From Dethiosulfovibrio faecalis (GTDB lineage Bacteria; Synergistota; Synergistia; Synergistales; Dethiosulfovibrionaceae): DNA of 64,000 nt. The position numbers and the translations under genes are program-made. The stretch lies in NCBI RefSeq assembly GCF_021568795.1, contig NZ_JAKGUE010000003.1:186001-250000 (forward strand). Reading direction: 5' to 3'. Positions 25,347 to 33,447 of this stretch are shown piece after piece. The first letter of the stretch is position 1; every line of letters starts with the position of its first letter. The notes beneath the pieces were generated by a model. It ran no database searches, had not been told where the DNA came from, and was given only the letters and a program-made list of their open reading frames with translations.

Positions 25347-25756
25347 CGGTCGGGGTTCCCCGGGAGGCCGGACGCTTCGGTGGGGGGGGCCTCCTCGTCA
25401 CCCAGCTCCGCCTCCAGCTCGTCCAGTATTCTCAACGAGTCCTCCAGCGACCCCATCCTGTTTATGAGGTTTTCCCGCTGCTCCAAGATAAGACTTCGAA
25501 AGCCTTTTCCCCCGTCTCCGCATATGATGCGTCTAACGTCGTCGACGGAGAAATCCGCCCTCCTGAGCCGCAGAAGGCGTTCGGCTTCCTCCAGCTGCGA
25601 GTCGCTGTAGTATCGATATCCCGTGTCGGAGTCAGTGTGGGTCGGGGTGAGTATGCCCTGTTCCGCGTAGAACCTCAGCATCCGAGGCGAAAGGCCGCTG
25701 AGCTTGGAGAACTGTCCTATAAGAAGCGTAGAGGCGGAGGGATCTTGGCGGGTCAT
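25343..25756 (-). CDS. MerR family transcriptional regulator
   Basis: 137 residues: MerR helix-turn-helix (LLIGQFSKLSGLSPRMLRFYAEQGIL), the wing (TDSDTGYRYYSDSQLEEAERL) and a dimerisation coiled coil (RENLINRMGSLEDSLRILDELEAEL), then a short acidic tail with no obvious sensor domain. MerR proteins twist promoters with over-long spacers. The operon promoter has exactly a 19-bp spacer with a dyad in it. Neighbours: overlaps both flanking genes by 4 bp. Confidence 0.88.
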   Translation of the reverse strand: MTRQDPSASTLLIGQFSKLSGLSPRMLRFYAEQGILTPTHTDSDTGYRYYSDSQLEEAERLLRLRRADFSVDDVRRIICGDGGKGFRSLILEQRENLINRMGSLEDSLRILDELEAELGDEEAPPTEASGLPGNPDR

Positions 25757-26034
25757 GGTTTTACGATCCGCTCTTCTCCTGCTGCGCTCAGGAGCTCCAT
25801 ATCGTCGTCGGAAAGCTCTCCGTCGTCGCCGTCATTAGCCGATTTCCGGGCCATCGCGGCTATGGCCTCCCGAAGATCCTCCAGTTCCAGCTTTTTCAGC
25901 GCTATACGTGACTCCTCCTTCGCCAGCATGGCGAGGACCTTCTCCGATTCGCCCTTGTCCAGGAGTTCTCTGGTCGATCGAACGTTCAGGCCGAAGGAGC
26001 GTAACAGTCGATCCATCTCTCGTATATCGTTCAT
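25753..26034 (-). CDS. small acidic helical protein of unknown function
   Basis: 93 residues, first gene of the MerR operon, SD GGAGGGG before the ATG. Predicted mostly helical with charged residues (STRELLDKGESEKVLAMLAKE, LKKLELEDLREAIAAMARK). Its tail GELSDDDMELLSAAGEE resembles the end of Nif11/NHLP leader peptides, as in the precursor at 30394 (PELSDEELEAVVGG), but there is no Gly-Gly cut site and no core. No family recognised. Confidence 0.65.
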   Translation of the reverse strand: MNDIREMDRLLRSFGLNVRSTRELLDKGESEKVLAMLAKEESRIALKKLELEDLREAIAAMARKSANDGDDGELSDDDMELLSAAGEERIVKP

Positions 26035-26054
26035 GATTATCCCCTCCGCTGTTT

Positions 26055-26085
26055 ATTCTACATCCCGACACAGTGTCAAGGTCAA
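26055..26085 (-). promoter_or_regulatory. MerR-type promoter of the MerR operon
   Basis: On the minus strand TTGACC (26080-26085) and TAGAAT (26055-26060) are separated by 19 bp, the long spacer used by MerR regulators. A dyad GACACAGTGTC (26067-26077) lies in the spacer. The predicted start is very close to the SD, giving a short leader. Confidence 0.55.
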
Positions 26086-26179
26086 GCAGTATGTCCTCTC
26101 CGAGGAAACTCGGACGTGGTTTTTTAGATGTGTCCTACAGCGAGGATGGCCGGTGTTTTTTCGAACTTTCCTCTTGACT

Positions 26180-26209
26180 TTGACATTATGTCAAGCTTTA
26201 TGGTTTATA
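26180..26209 (+). promoter_or_regulatory. promoter and dyad in front of the RiPP biosynthetic cluster
   Basis: TTGACA (26180-26185) and TTTATA (26204-26209) are 18 bp apart (19 bp if TTATAT is the -10). A perfect dyad TTGACATTATGTCAA (26180-26194) overlaps the -35. The 13-mer TTGACAYTRTGTC is shared with the divergent MerR promoter. Confidence 0.6.
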
Positions 26210-26249
26210 TGTAAGAAGATTGCGACCGATCATGAAGGGAAGTGTGCCG

Positions 26250-27590
26250 ATGTCCGAGAACTTCCGTATCGCCTCTCCCGTGAACTTTAGGGGAGCCGAG
26301 CTCAGTCTTGAAAAAAGGACGGACAAAGAGGGAACCTCCGCCCATCCAGTCGGATACGACGAGGCCTGGAGACTCTTCGATCCGTTTCTTCGGGAGACAG
26401 GGGTCACCAGGGTATCGGACATAACGGGGCTGGACCGTATAGGAATTCCGGTGTTCAACGTCATAAGGCCCAGCATGGACGGCTATACCGCGGCCCACGG
26501 CAAGGGATTCACCGCTGCTGCGGCCCGTCTGTCCGCCGCCGGCGAGTCGCTGGAACGGTGGTACGGCACGAGGGATATTCCGGGAGCCTTCAGGTCTACC
26601 TGGAGGGAGCTTTCCTCCTCCTACTCAATGGTTCCCCTGGAGCGTCTAGCTCTGACCCCTCATTCCTTTTTTCACGAAAACCTGGAGACATGGTGGGTCC
26701 TATGTTGGGATATCGTCGGACAGGAGGAGATACCCGTACCTCTGGAACTGGTTCGCCTGTCGCCGGGCGGCCGTGATGACAGGCTGATGGATCTGTCGGA
26801 GGGCATGCTCTTTCAGTCCAGTTCCAACGGACTGGCCTGCGGCGTTCACATACTGGAGGCCATATCCCAGGCTCTTCTGGAGGTGGTGGAGAGGGACTCC
26901 GTTACCTGCGCCACCCTGGCCTCCAGGGCGATGGGGTGCGCCGCTCCGGTCTTTAGAGTCGCCGACCAGAAGACCATACCTTTTTCGAGGGTGACGGAGC
27001 TTCTGGAACGGATCAGGGCGGCCGGGATAGAGCCTATTTTGGCCGATAACGGCACCGACGTGAGGATACCTACCTGGAACTGCTATCTTTTCGATCTGGA
27101 GGATCCCAGATCCCTGGGCAGCGTCGCCCACGGGATGGGAAGCTCTCTCGATCATGAAACCGCCATGATAAGGGCGGTAACCGAGGCGGTTCAGGGAAGA
27201 TGCGCTTTCCTGTCCGGCGTGAGGGATCTCGTGCCGTCCAAGGAGTTCTTCCGATCGATGAACGGAAACGGAAAGCTGTCCCTCGAGCTTATGGGACGGA
27301 ACGTAAGGGAAACCATGGATCTCTCAGATGTGGTCGAGCAGGTCCGATCGTACTTCGAGGAAGACGTAAATTTATGTGTGGACCGTCTGAGCGCCGTGGG
27401 GCTCGACCGAGTGCTGGTTTTCCGGTTCTCCGAAGACGGCGATCCCGTGGAGGCCGTAAAGGTGATAGTCCCCGGTGCCGAGGGCTATATTTTCCCCTAC
27501 TATCGTCCATGGGAGAGGGGCATCAGCTCCATCCGTCTTAAAACCGGTCGGGGCGGTCCTCTTTTCAGAGAGGAGGGATTCCGTTGGTGA
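26250..27590 (+). CDS. YcaO-domain peptide cyclodehydratase/thioamidation enzyme
   Basis: About 446 residues. YcaO family features include the ATP-site block SSNGLACGVHILEAISQALL then EVVERDS (near residues 195-220), AHGKGFTAAAARLSAAGESLERW, and AHGMGSSLDHETAMIRAVTEAVQGR. YcaO enzymes phosphorylate a peptide backbone amide so that a nucleophile can attack: with an E1-like partner they make azolines, with TfuA they make thioamides. Here TfuA follows directly (overlapping frames) and no azoline partner or dehydrogenase is present, so backbone thioamidation of the 30394 precursor is the best inference. Start set at ATG 26250 (AGGGAAG about 8 nt upstream); ATG 26232 is an alternative. Confidence 0.9.
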   Translation: MSENFRIASPVNFRGAELSLEKRTDKEGTSAHPVGYDEAWRLFDPFLRETGVTRVSDITGLDRIGIPVFNVIRPSMDGYTAAHGKGFTAAAARLSAAGESLERWYGTRDIPGAFRSTWRELSSSYSMVPLERLALTPHSFFHENLETWWVLCWDIVGQEEIPVPLELVRLSPGGRDDRLMDLSEGMLFQSSSNGLACGVHILEAISQALLEVVERDSVTCATLASRAMGCAAPVFRVADQKTIPFSRVTELLERIRAAGIEPILADNGTDVRIPTWNCYLFDLEDPRSLGSVAHGMGSSLDHETAMIRAVTEAVQGRCAFLSGVRDLVPSKEFFRSMNGNGKLSLELMGRNVRETMDLSDVVEQVRSYFEEDVNLCVDRLSAVGLDRVLVFRFSEDGDPVEAVKVIVPGAEGYIFPYYRPWERGISSIRLKTGRGGPLFREEGFRW

Positions 27591-28993
27591 CCCTGGTTTT
27601 CGGAGGTCCCTCCCTTATCGGTCTGGACCTTTCGGGAAGGGACATGATCTTTCTGCCTCCGGCGGTCCAGGGAGATCTGTTGAGGTACGAGAGGGAACTG
27701 CGTCCGGACGCGATAGGTCTTCTGGATTGCGAGCTGCCCTACAGGGGGCTGCCGACATGGCACAAGGAGATCCTGGCCGTCATGGATGCCGGAGTGTACG
27801 TGGCCGGAGCCTCTGGAGTCGGAGCCCATCGGGCCTGCGAGCTAGCTCCGTTCGGCATGGAGGGGGTCGGAACCATCTTCGAAAGGGTGGCGTCCGGAGA
27901 GCTGGAGAGGGACGACGAGGTCCTCTGCGACTGGGTTGGGGAACCCTCCGGGGTGAGGCTTCTCTCGGTTCCTCTCGTCGTGATTCGGGACGTCCTGAAA
28001 GAGGCGGAGGCTGAAGGAATTCTCTCCGCCGAGAGCGGGGCTGGACTTATCTCCATGGCGGAAGGGTTTTTCTGGCGGCTGCGCACCTGGGAATCACTTC
28101 TGAAAAAAGCCGCCTCCGCAGGAGTCGACCCTGGAGAACTGGATCTCCTGACCGACTGGCTTCCTCGGGCGTCGAACGCCGTAAAAAACGACTCGGAGGC
28201 CCTTCTGAACCGCCTGGAGGAACCGGCCCGAAAGGGAATAAAAGCCAGAGATCGACGGAAGATATCCTCGAAACGGAGGAACTCCGCCATATTCAAATCC
28301 ATGGATCGGCGGGACCGTCCGGTAGACTCCGAATACGGCCCGGTGAGGCAGTGGGCGGTGGCGGACATGGTAACCTTCTCCCATCCCGACGGGGAGGATC
28401 TCAACCGCGGGGGGCTGAACCGTAAACTCGCTCTCATGCTGGGGGAGCACCTGTGGAACATCGATCCGTCGATCGGAGCCGTTAAATCGGAGGAACGCCG
28501 TCTCAAGCGCCGTCTGGGGATCGAGTCGGACGAAGACCTTTCCGTCTGGATGGCCGATAACGATGTGGACGACGGCGATTTTCGCCGACTGGTAAGAGAG
28601 GAGGCCATACTGCACCATCTGCATAGATGGCTTATGCAGGGACGGGTAAGCGAGAAGAACAGCGGAATCGTCCTGGACGAGCTGAAGCTGCGGGGGGATT
28701 ACGTCCGCTGGAAGAGAAAGGCCGCCCGAAGAGAGAGCCTTCTGGAGACCGACAGAGACGTCTATCTGGAGGAGGCGGACAGAGACTTCGCCGCGCCGTT
28801 TATGGACAGGCTGAGAGATCATCTCAGGGCGGAGGGGCTGCCCTGGAAGGCGTCCCTGATCGAGATGCTTTCGGAGACCGGCATGGAGATCTCCGATTTC
28901 GGCCATGAGATGACCCTTTCCAAGGTAGCTCGAACCTGCATAGGTCGGACCCTGGGATTATCCCCGAACGACGGGGATACCGTCGATGACTAG
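27584..28993 (+). CDS. TfuA-like protein with long C-terminal extension
   Basis: 469 residues. The first 150 match TfuA (PF07812): VFGGPSLIG, PTWHKEILAVMDAGVYVAGA, GVGAHRACELAPFGMEGVG, ERDDEVLCDW. TfuA partners YcaO in thioamide formation, in known cases helping deliver sulfur. The remaining 250 or more residues are highly charged and helical (KGIKARDRRKISSKRRNSAI; AILHHLHRWLMQGRV; RRESLLETDRDVYLEEADRD) and I do not recognise them; in part they resemble helical extensions reported on some RiPP TfuA proteins. Start TTG 27584 or GTG 27587, both overlapping the ycaO stop; AGGAGGG lies upstream. Confidence 0.85.
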   Translation: MVTLVFGGPSLIGLDLSGRDMIFLPPAVQGDLLRYERELRPDAIGLLDCELPYRGLPTWHKEILAVMDAGVYVAGASGVGAHRACELAPFGMEGVGTIFERVASGELERDDEVLCDWVGEPSGVRLLSVPLVVIRDVLKEAEAEGILSAESGAGLISMAEGFFWRLRTWESLLKKAASAGVDPGELDLLTDWLPRASNAVKNDSEALLNRLEEPARKGIKARDRRKISSKRRNSAIFKSMDRRDRPVDSEYGPVRQWAVADMVTFSHPDGEDLNRGGLNRKLALMLGEHLWNIDPSIGAVKSEERRLKRRLGIESDEDLSVWMADNDVDDGDFRRLVREEAILHHLHRWLMQGRVSEKNSGIVLDELKLRGDYVRWKRKAARRESLLETDRDVYLEEADRDFAAPFMDRLRDHLRAEGLPWKASLIEMLSETGMEISDFGHEMTLSKVARTCIGRTLGLSPNDGDTVDD

Positions 28994-30350
28994 TCGATAC
29001 GGGCAGCCGACGATCTACGCTCCCTTCGAGGGAGGGGTTGCGGTCGGTCGCTCCTATCGCGAGATATTCGATACGGGGAAGGTCCGCAAGGTCTGGCGCC
29101 GGGAGGCCCTGTTGGATTTTCTCTCCTCCGGAACGGTGGTTTTTCCCGACGGAGCGACCTTTTTCGAGGGGGTTTTCGAGGTGCCGCCGGGCGGAGAGCT
29201 TCACGTGGAGGGAGGCGACGCCCGGATTTCCGAGCCGAACCCCCTTCCCGATCCCTCGGAGGAGCTGGGAGAGGAGATCCTGCCCCTTTTCCGCGAGGCT
29301 CTGATCGGTTCTTTGGGGGACATACCGGAAGACGCCGGTCTGTGTCTCAGCGGAGGACTGGACTCCTCCGCCATAGCCGCCGCCTGGTCGTCCGTCGGAA
29401 ATCCCGGGTGCTTCGTTTACTCCGTGTCCAACACTCTCGACGAAAAGCTTGCCCTCGAGACGGCGGAGGCCCTGGGGACCGATCCGTCGGTGGTGAAGGG
29501 AGACCAAGTCGTCTCGTTGGAGGAGCTGGAGAATATGTGCAGGATTCTGGAGATACCGGTTCACATACCTCTGGGCCCTCTGCCTCAGTTCAGGCTCCTC
29601 TCCGCCATGTCCCGCCGGGGAATAAAGACGGTCTACAGCGGTCAGGGAGGCGACGAGGTGCTATGCGGTTATCCCTGGCACTTCCCTATGGCCATGGACA
29701 GACTGGCCGTCGGGGATCGAGAGAAGGCGGAGTTATGGAAGAAGGCCCAGATGGAATCTCCCCCTATGGGAGTGTTGACCCTTCGACTGGTCAGGCGGTG
29801 CTTCACCAGGACCAGCAGCTGGGTCAACCTGAACGACGGCGGTGCCTGCGCCGTGTTGGGGCTGTCCAGAGAGGAGGTCTGCCGGCGAAGGGGAGTTCGT
29901 TTTTTCGCGGCGGACTGTTCCGATTGGGAGTCGGTCAGAAGGCAGGACCTTCTGAACAGGACTCTCCGTTACCTGCTCCACTACGACGTAAGCCTTGCGG
30001 ATCACTTCGGAATGGAGGTAAGGGCCCCCTTTCTGTCCGACGTCATCGTCGATCTGGTCTCCCGGTTCAGACTGGATTTCCTCTATGGGAAGGGAACTCT
30101 CAAATATCCCCTGAGGACGGTCTTTCCCGAGGTTCCGGAAAAGGTCCGTTTTAACAACGTAAAGACCGGCTTTTGGCACAACGGATCGGGGTTGCCCGAA
30201 CTGATGCCGTCGGTAAAGCGCATGTTGGAGGAAACCTCTCTGGGCGATCTCGTGAAGGTTCCGGGTATGGTAGATAAGATGTCCCCTCTGGCGCTTTGGC
30301 GGTTTTACTCCGCCGGGGTGTTGCTGGAGGATGGCGGAATAACGGCGTAG
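28986..30350 (+). CDS. asparagine-synthetase-like ATP-dependent ligase of the RiPP cluster
   Basis: 454 residues. The ATP-pyrophosphatase domain of AsnB is clear: LCLSGGLDSSAIAAAWSS (PP-loop, about 120-137), VYSGQGGDEVLCGY, and the C-terminal HFGMEVRAPFLSDVIVDL. The N-terminal domain is only about 95 residues and lacks the Cys2 nucleophile (starts MTSRYG), so it cannot take ammonia from glutamine. Such AsnB-like proteins in peptide clusters activate an Asp/Glu carboxyl as the acyl-adenylate to form an amide or macrolactam (as in lasso cyclases). The candidate residues in this precursor are two adjacent Asp near the core N-terminus. Overlaps the TfuA gene by 8 bp. Confidence 0.86.
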   Translation: MTSRYGQPTIYAPFEGGVAVGRSYREIFDTGKVRKVWRREALLDFLSSGTVVFPDGATFFEGVFEVPPGGELHVEGGDARISEPNPLPDPSEELGEEILPLFREALIGSLGDIPEDAGLCLSGGLDSSAIAAAWSSVGNPGCFVYSVSNTLDEKLALETAEALGTDPSVVKGDQVVSLEELENMCRILEIPVHIPLGPLPQFRLLSAMSRRGIKTVYSGQGGDEVLCGYPWHFPMAMDRLAVGDREKAELWKKAQMESPPMGVLTLRLVRRCFTRTSSWVNLNDGGACAVLGLSREEVCRRRGVRFFAADCSDWESVRRQDLLNRTLRYLLHYDVSLADHFGMEVRAPFLSDVIVDLVSRFRLDFLYGKGTLKYPLRTVFPEVPEKVRFNNVKTGFWHNGSGLPELMPSVKRMLEETSLGDLVKVPGMVDKMSPLALWRFYSAGVLLEDGGITA

Positions 30351-30393
30351 GAAACGTGGTCTGTGATTATCGAATACGAAGGAGGCGATGTGT

Positions 30394-30702
30394 ATGTCCA
30401 TGGAATCGGCGATTAGTTTCTACGAGAGGCTGGAGTCCGACGGCGAGCTGTCCGAACGCATCAAGGAGCTGGGCGACAGGGAGAGCATAAGCCGCTACGT
30501 CAAGGAAGACCTGGGCTACGACTTCTCCGAGGAGGAGATGCAGAAGGTGGTCTTCGAGAGGAACCCGGAGCTCTCCGACGAGGAGCTGGAGGCGGTGGTC
30601 GGAGGGACGTCGGACGACATGATTTACGGAATCTCCATAGGAATCGGTATAGGTGGAGGTATGGGCATCATCGCCCTCGCCATCGCCGCCGCCGGTGCGT
30701 GA
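30394..30702 (+). CDS. Nif11-like RiPP precursor peptide with double-Gly leader
   Basis: 102 residues. The leader (about 71) has the Nif11 pattern: ISFYERLESDGELSERIKEL, a middle RYVKEDLGYDFSEEEMQKVV and the end PELSDEELEAVVGG. Cleavage after Gly-Gly by the C39 peptidase at 33440 would release a 31-residue core: TSDDMIYGISIGIGIGGGMG followed by IIALAIAAAGA. The core has 8 Gly, 8 Ile, 6 Ala, two Asp, two Ser, one Thr, one Tyr and no Cys, so lanthionine and thiazole chemistry are excluded. ATG 30394 follows AAGGAGGCG at about 8 nt; ATG 30388 is too close. It is 43 bp after the AsnB-like gene and before a strong terminator. Confidence 0.9.
   Translation: MSMESAISFYERLESDGELSERIKELGDRESISRYVKEDLGYDFSEEEMQKVVFERNPELSDEELEAVVGGTSDDMIYGISIGIGIGGGMGIIALAIAAAGA
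30607..30699 (+). other. predicted core peptide region of the precursor
   Basis: Codons for the 31 residues after the GG site. The N-terminal part (TSDDMIY) is polar and the rest is a hydrophobic helix- or strand-like run with Ile-Gly alternation. The Gly-rich backbone offers many unhindered amides for thioamide formation. Confidence 0.75.
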
Positions 30703-30725
30703 CGTTCTCGGGATGGAAACTGCCC

Positions 30726-30761
30726 AAAGGGCCTTACTCCTTCGGAGAAGGCCCTTTTTTT
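30726..30761. terminator. rho-independent terminator between precursor and TolC genes
   Basis: AAAGGGCCTT and AAGGCCCTTT flank an inner CTCC/GGAG hairpin with a TTC loop, followed by T residues. It terminates the biosynthetic transcript from the left. The end of the leftward TolC gene (stop 30734) lies inside it. Confidence 0.85.
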
Positions 30762-32041
30762 GGTTCCGACGTGAATCGGGAGACGTAGCGTCCGGCCACT
30801 CTGTCCGCCTCGGAGAGAACCAGCCACAGTTCCTGAATCGCCGACAGATGGTCGCCTCTGGTCTGCTGATCTCTCTCCTGGGCGTTTATCAGGTCCAGCT
30901 GAGAGGCCAGACCCTCCCGATAGAGCATCTCCGCGATCTTCAGCTCTTTCGACGATCCCTCAATCTGGCTCCGTCTCAGGGTCTCCAGCTCTCGTCCTCT
31001 GTCCCAGCGGTTTCGGACGAGCTCGATCTCCTTGGCGATGTCGTCCTGTCGGGCCCTCAGCTCTCGATCGGCCTTTTCCTCCGTCAGCCTGGCGGCCTCG
31101 ACGGCGTTTTCGGTCTGGTTCCCGTCGGAGATGGGAACGGAAAGCACCGCCGTCAGCATCAGCTCTCCCTGGTTGTCCTCCGCGAAGGGAGACCGGTAGT
31201 CCTCTCCGAGCCTCCAGCCTATGGACAGGTCCAAAAGGGGGGAAAGGCCTCTGGCCGCCAGGGATTTTCTGACCCCCGCCTGTTCGATCGCGAGCCTTAG
31301 AGCCTCGATCTCCGGGCGCCCTTCCATCGCGGAGTTCAGATCTATCGACAGATCTAGGGACGTCGGATCCGGCACCTCCACGACGGGGTTTACCTCGGCG
31401 TTTCCGACGAAGGACCGCATCTCTATCAACCTCTGTTCGTAGTCCCTATGGGCACCGAGAAAAAGGGCCTCTCCCTCGTCCCTCTGAGATCGGGCCCTTA
31501 GAAGGTCCAGCAGTGGAACGAGTTCCTTCTCGAATTTTTCCCTGGTTACCTCCAGGGATTTTTCACGATGTTCCAGAATGTCCTCTCTCATCTTCAGGTT
31601 CAACCCGGCCATGACCGCTCTTCTGTAGGTCGACGACGCTCCGGCCAGGGTATCGTTTACCGATCCGTAAAAACTCTGTCTCAATATGTCCAGTCCGATC
31701 AGAAGATCCCTTTCCTGTAGGCCGTACCTGCCGGAAAGGTCGATACGGTGGGAGAGAGCCAGGTCGAGGTATCGGTCTCCTCTGTCCCTGTTCATCCAGC
31801 GATCGATCTCGGTGGCCAACTTCAAAGAGGGTCGCTGCGTTCCCATCTCGGACCTTGCAGAGAAGACCCCGGCGTCGATCTCCCTTCCCATGGCGGCAAG
31901 GTCCTCGTTTCTCTCCAGAACCAGGCTCAGATAGGCATCTTCGGTCAGAACCGTCTCCCCGAAGGACCCGGAGGGCCATAGGAGAGCGAGGACCGCCACT
32001 AGGGCCACGATCGCGATGGGCTGTGAAGAAAGAAATCTCAT
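30734..32041 (-). CDS. TolC-family outer membrane efflux protein of the RiPP cluster
   Basis: 435 residues: signal peptide (to about residue 28), then the two OEP repeats rich in coiled coils (LTEDAYLSLVLERNEDLAAM; AARLTEEKADRELRARQDDI; YREGLASQLDLINAQERDQQ). It forms the outer-membrane channel of a tripartite exporter. It sits between the precursor gene and the HlyD/ABC genes on the opposite strand, which suggests it completes the peptide export path. SD GGGAGGT precedes ATG 32041. The residues at 42-120 look divergent from classical TolC. Confidence 0.85.
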   Translation of the reverse strand: MRFLSSQPIAIVALVAVLALLWPSGSFGETVLTEDAYLSLVLERNEDLAAMGREIDAGVFSARSEMGTQRPSLKLATEIDRWMNRDRGDRYLDLALSHRIDLSGRYGLQERDLLIGLDILRQSFYGSVNDTLAGASSTYRRAVMAGLNLKMREDILEHREKSLEVTREKFEKELVPLLDLLRARSQRDEGEALFLGAHRDYEQRLIEMRSFVGNAEVNPVVEVPDPTSLDLSIDLNSAMEGRPEIEALRLAIEQAGVRKSLAARGLSPLLDLSIGWRLGEDYRSPFAEDNQGELMLTAVLSVPISDGNQTENAVEAARLTEEKADRELRARQDDIAKEIELVRNRWDRGRELETLRRSQIEGSSKELKIAEMLYREGLASQLDLINAQERDQQTRGDHLSAIQELWLVLSEADRVAGRYVSRFTSEPKKGPSPKE

Positions 32042-32151
32042 CCAATACCTCCCGGTGATCGATGCGTAATTTTCAGATATGTCTTATTATATTATAGATG
32101 ACGTGCTCTTTCATGATATGAAGAAGGGCCTCTTGAAGGTGGTTTTCGTAG

Positions 32152-33447
32152 ATGAAAAAACAGCTATTCCGCCAGTCCGCTCTGGATCGACTTTCGTCAC
32201 CGGATCAGCTGGACGTCCCGTTTCGCATAGTTCGACCGGCCTCTTGGGTCGCCCTGGCTGCGGTGACGCTTCTTCTGGCTCTGCTGATCTGGTGGGGATT
32301 TTTCGGAACCGTAGCCACCAAGGTAACAGGTCAGGGTATTCTGCTGAGGGAAGGGGCCTTGGAGGAGGCGTCCTCCCCGGGCGACGGCCAGTTAAACGTC
32401 GTCCTGGTCGACGTGGACGACCGGGTCGAGACGGGACAGGTCGTGGCTAGAATTTCCCAGCCGGACCTGATACACAGTATCGCCGAACTGGAGGCCAAGC
32501 TCGACTTGCTCGAGCTCGAGAGGGACACCGGCGAGGAGATGGGCGACGACAGGAAAAGCCTGGAGTCCGAGTATCTGGCCAGAAGAAGACAGACCCTGAC
32601 GGCCTCCCTTCAGGTGGCTCGCGAGAGGGCGGCATCTCTTAAGGAACAGCTCGAGAGGTACGACGAGCTGTTTCGCAAGAAGTACATAACCCGCAGTCAG
32701 TATCTGGACGTCAAGGAAAAATATAACGGAGCCCTTCAGGACATACTTTCCCGAAGGGAGGAGCTGGCCAGAGTGCCTATGACGGCGGTGGACTCTTCCT
32801 CCCAGCTGGAAAGGGAGAAGATGGACGTCGATATGAGGATAATGGCCTCTAAAGAGCAGCTGCGGGCTCTGAGGGATCGTCTGGAACTGGAGAGCGTTAT
32901 CAGGAGCCCGGCGGACGGACGGGTTTTGGAGGTCTTCAAGACCAGAGGACAGGTAATCCGCTCCGGAGAGGCTCTGCTGTCGGTGGAGAAAGAGGACGAC
33001 GGAAGAACCCCCCTCTATCTGCACGCCTTCGTCCAGCCCCGGCAGGGTAAGAAGATCTCCGCCGGTATGGAGGCCCAGGTCTCTCCCTCGGTGGTCAAAC
33101 AGGAGGAGTTCGGCGTCATCCTGGGACAAGTCACCAGGGTCTCCCGTTTTCCCGCGTCCTCCAGGGGAATGAAGCGGGTTCTGGGAAACGACGAGCTGGT
33201 TAAGAGCCTGTCTCAGGGCGGATCCCCCATAACCCTGACCGTAGCCATGCGAAGATCGATGAAGACCGAGACCGGCTATGAATGGTCCTCCGGAGGCGGA
33301 CCGCCTCTGACGCTGCAGAGCGGGACCCTGGCCGGGGTCACCGTCGTGGTCCGTAGACAGGCCCCTGTGACCCTCGTCCTGCCCTTCCTCAAAAACTTCT
33401 TCCTGGGGGTTGGAGAGGAACCTCACGGGGAGGACCCAGATGACTAG
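32152..33447 (+). CDS. NHLM-type bacteriocin secretion protein, HlyD family
   Basis: 431 residues: one N-terminal membrane helix (WVALAAVTLLLALLIWWGFF, about 32-51), barrel/lipoyl half motifs (GDGQLNVVLVDVDDRVETGQ and ELESVIRSPADGRVLEVFKT), and a long coiled-coil hairpin between. It bridges the inner-membrane ABC proteins to TolC across the periplasm. The arrangement HlyD - peptidase ABC - ABC is that of the NHLM (nitrile hydratase leader microcin) export systems (TIGR03794-like). Its stop overlaps the next start by 8 bp. Confidence 0.87.
   Translation: MKKQLFRQSALDRLSSPDQLDVPFRIVRPASWVALAAVTLLLALLIWWGFFGTVATKVTGQGILLREGALEEASSPGDGQLNVVLVDVDDRVETGQVVARISQPDLIHSIAELEAKLDLLELERDTGEEMGDDRKSLESEYLARRRQTLTASLQVARERAASLKEQLERYDELFRKKYITRSQYLDVKEKYNGALQDILSRREELARVPMTAVDSSSQLEREKMDVDMRIMASKEQLRALRDRLELESVIRSPADGRVLEVFKTRGQVIRSGEALLSVEKEDDGRTPLYLHAFVQPRQGKKISAGMEAQVSPSVVKQEEFGVILGQVTRVSRFPASSRGMKRVLGNDELVKSLSQGGSPITLTVAMRRSMKTETGYEWSSGGGPPLTLQSGTLAGVTVVVRRQAPVTLVLPFLKNFFLGVGEEPHGEDPDD

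Noticed and set aside
26250-30702. Lasso peptide or azole-containing (TOMM) cluster
   Set aside because: No lasso B protein, and the Asp residues are at core positions 3 and 4 rather than 7-9. No E1-like azoline partner or dehydrogenase, and the core has no Cys.
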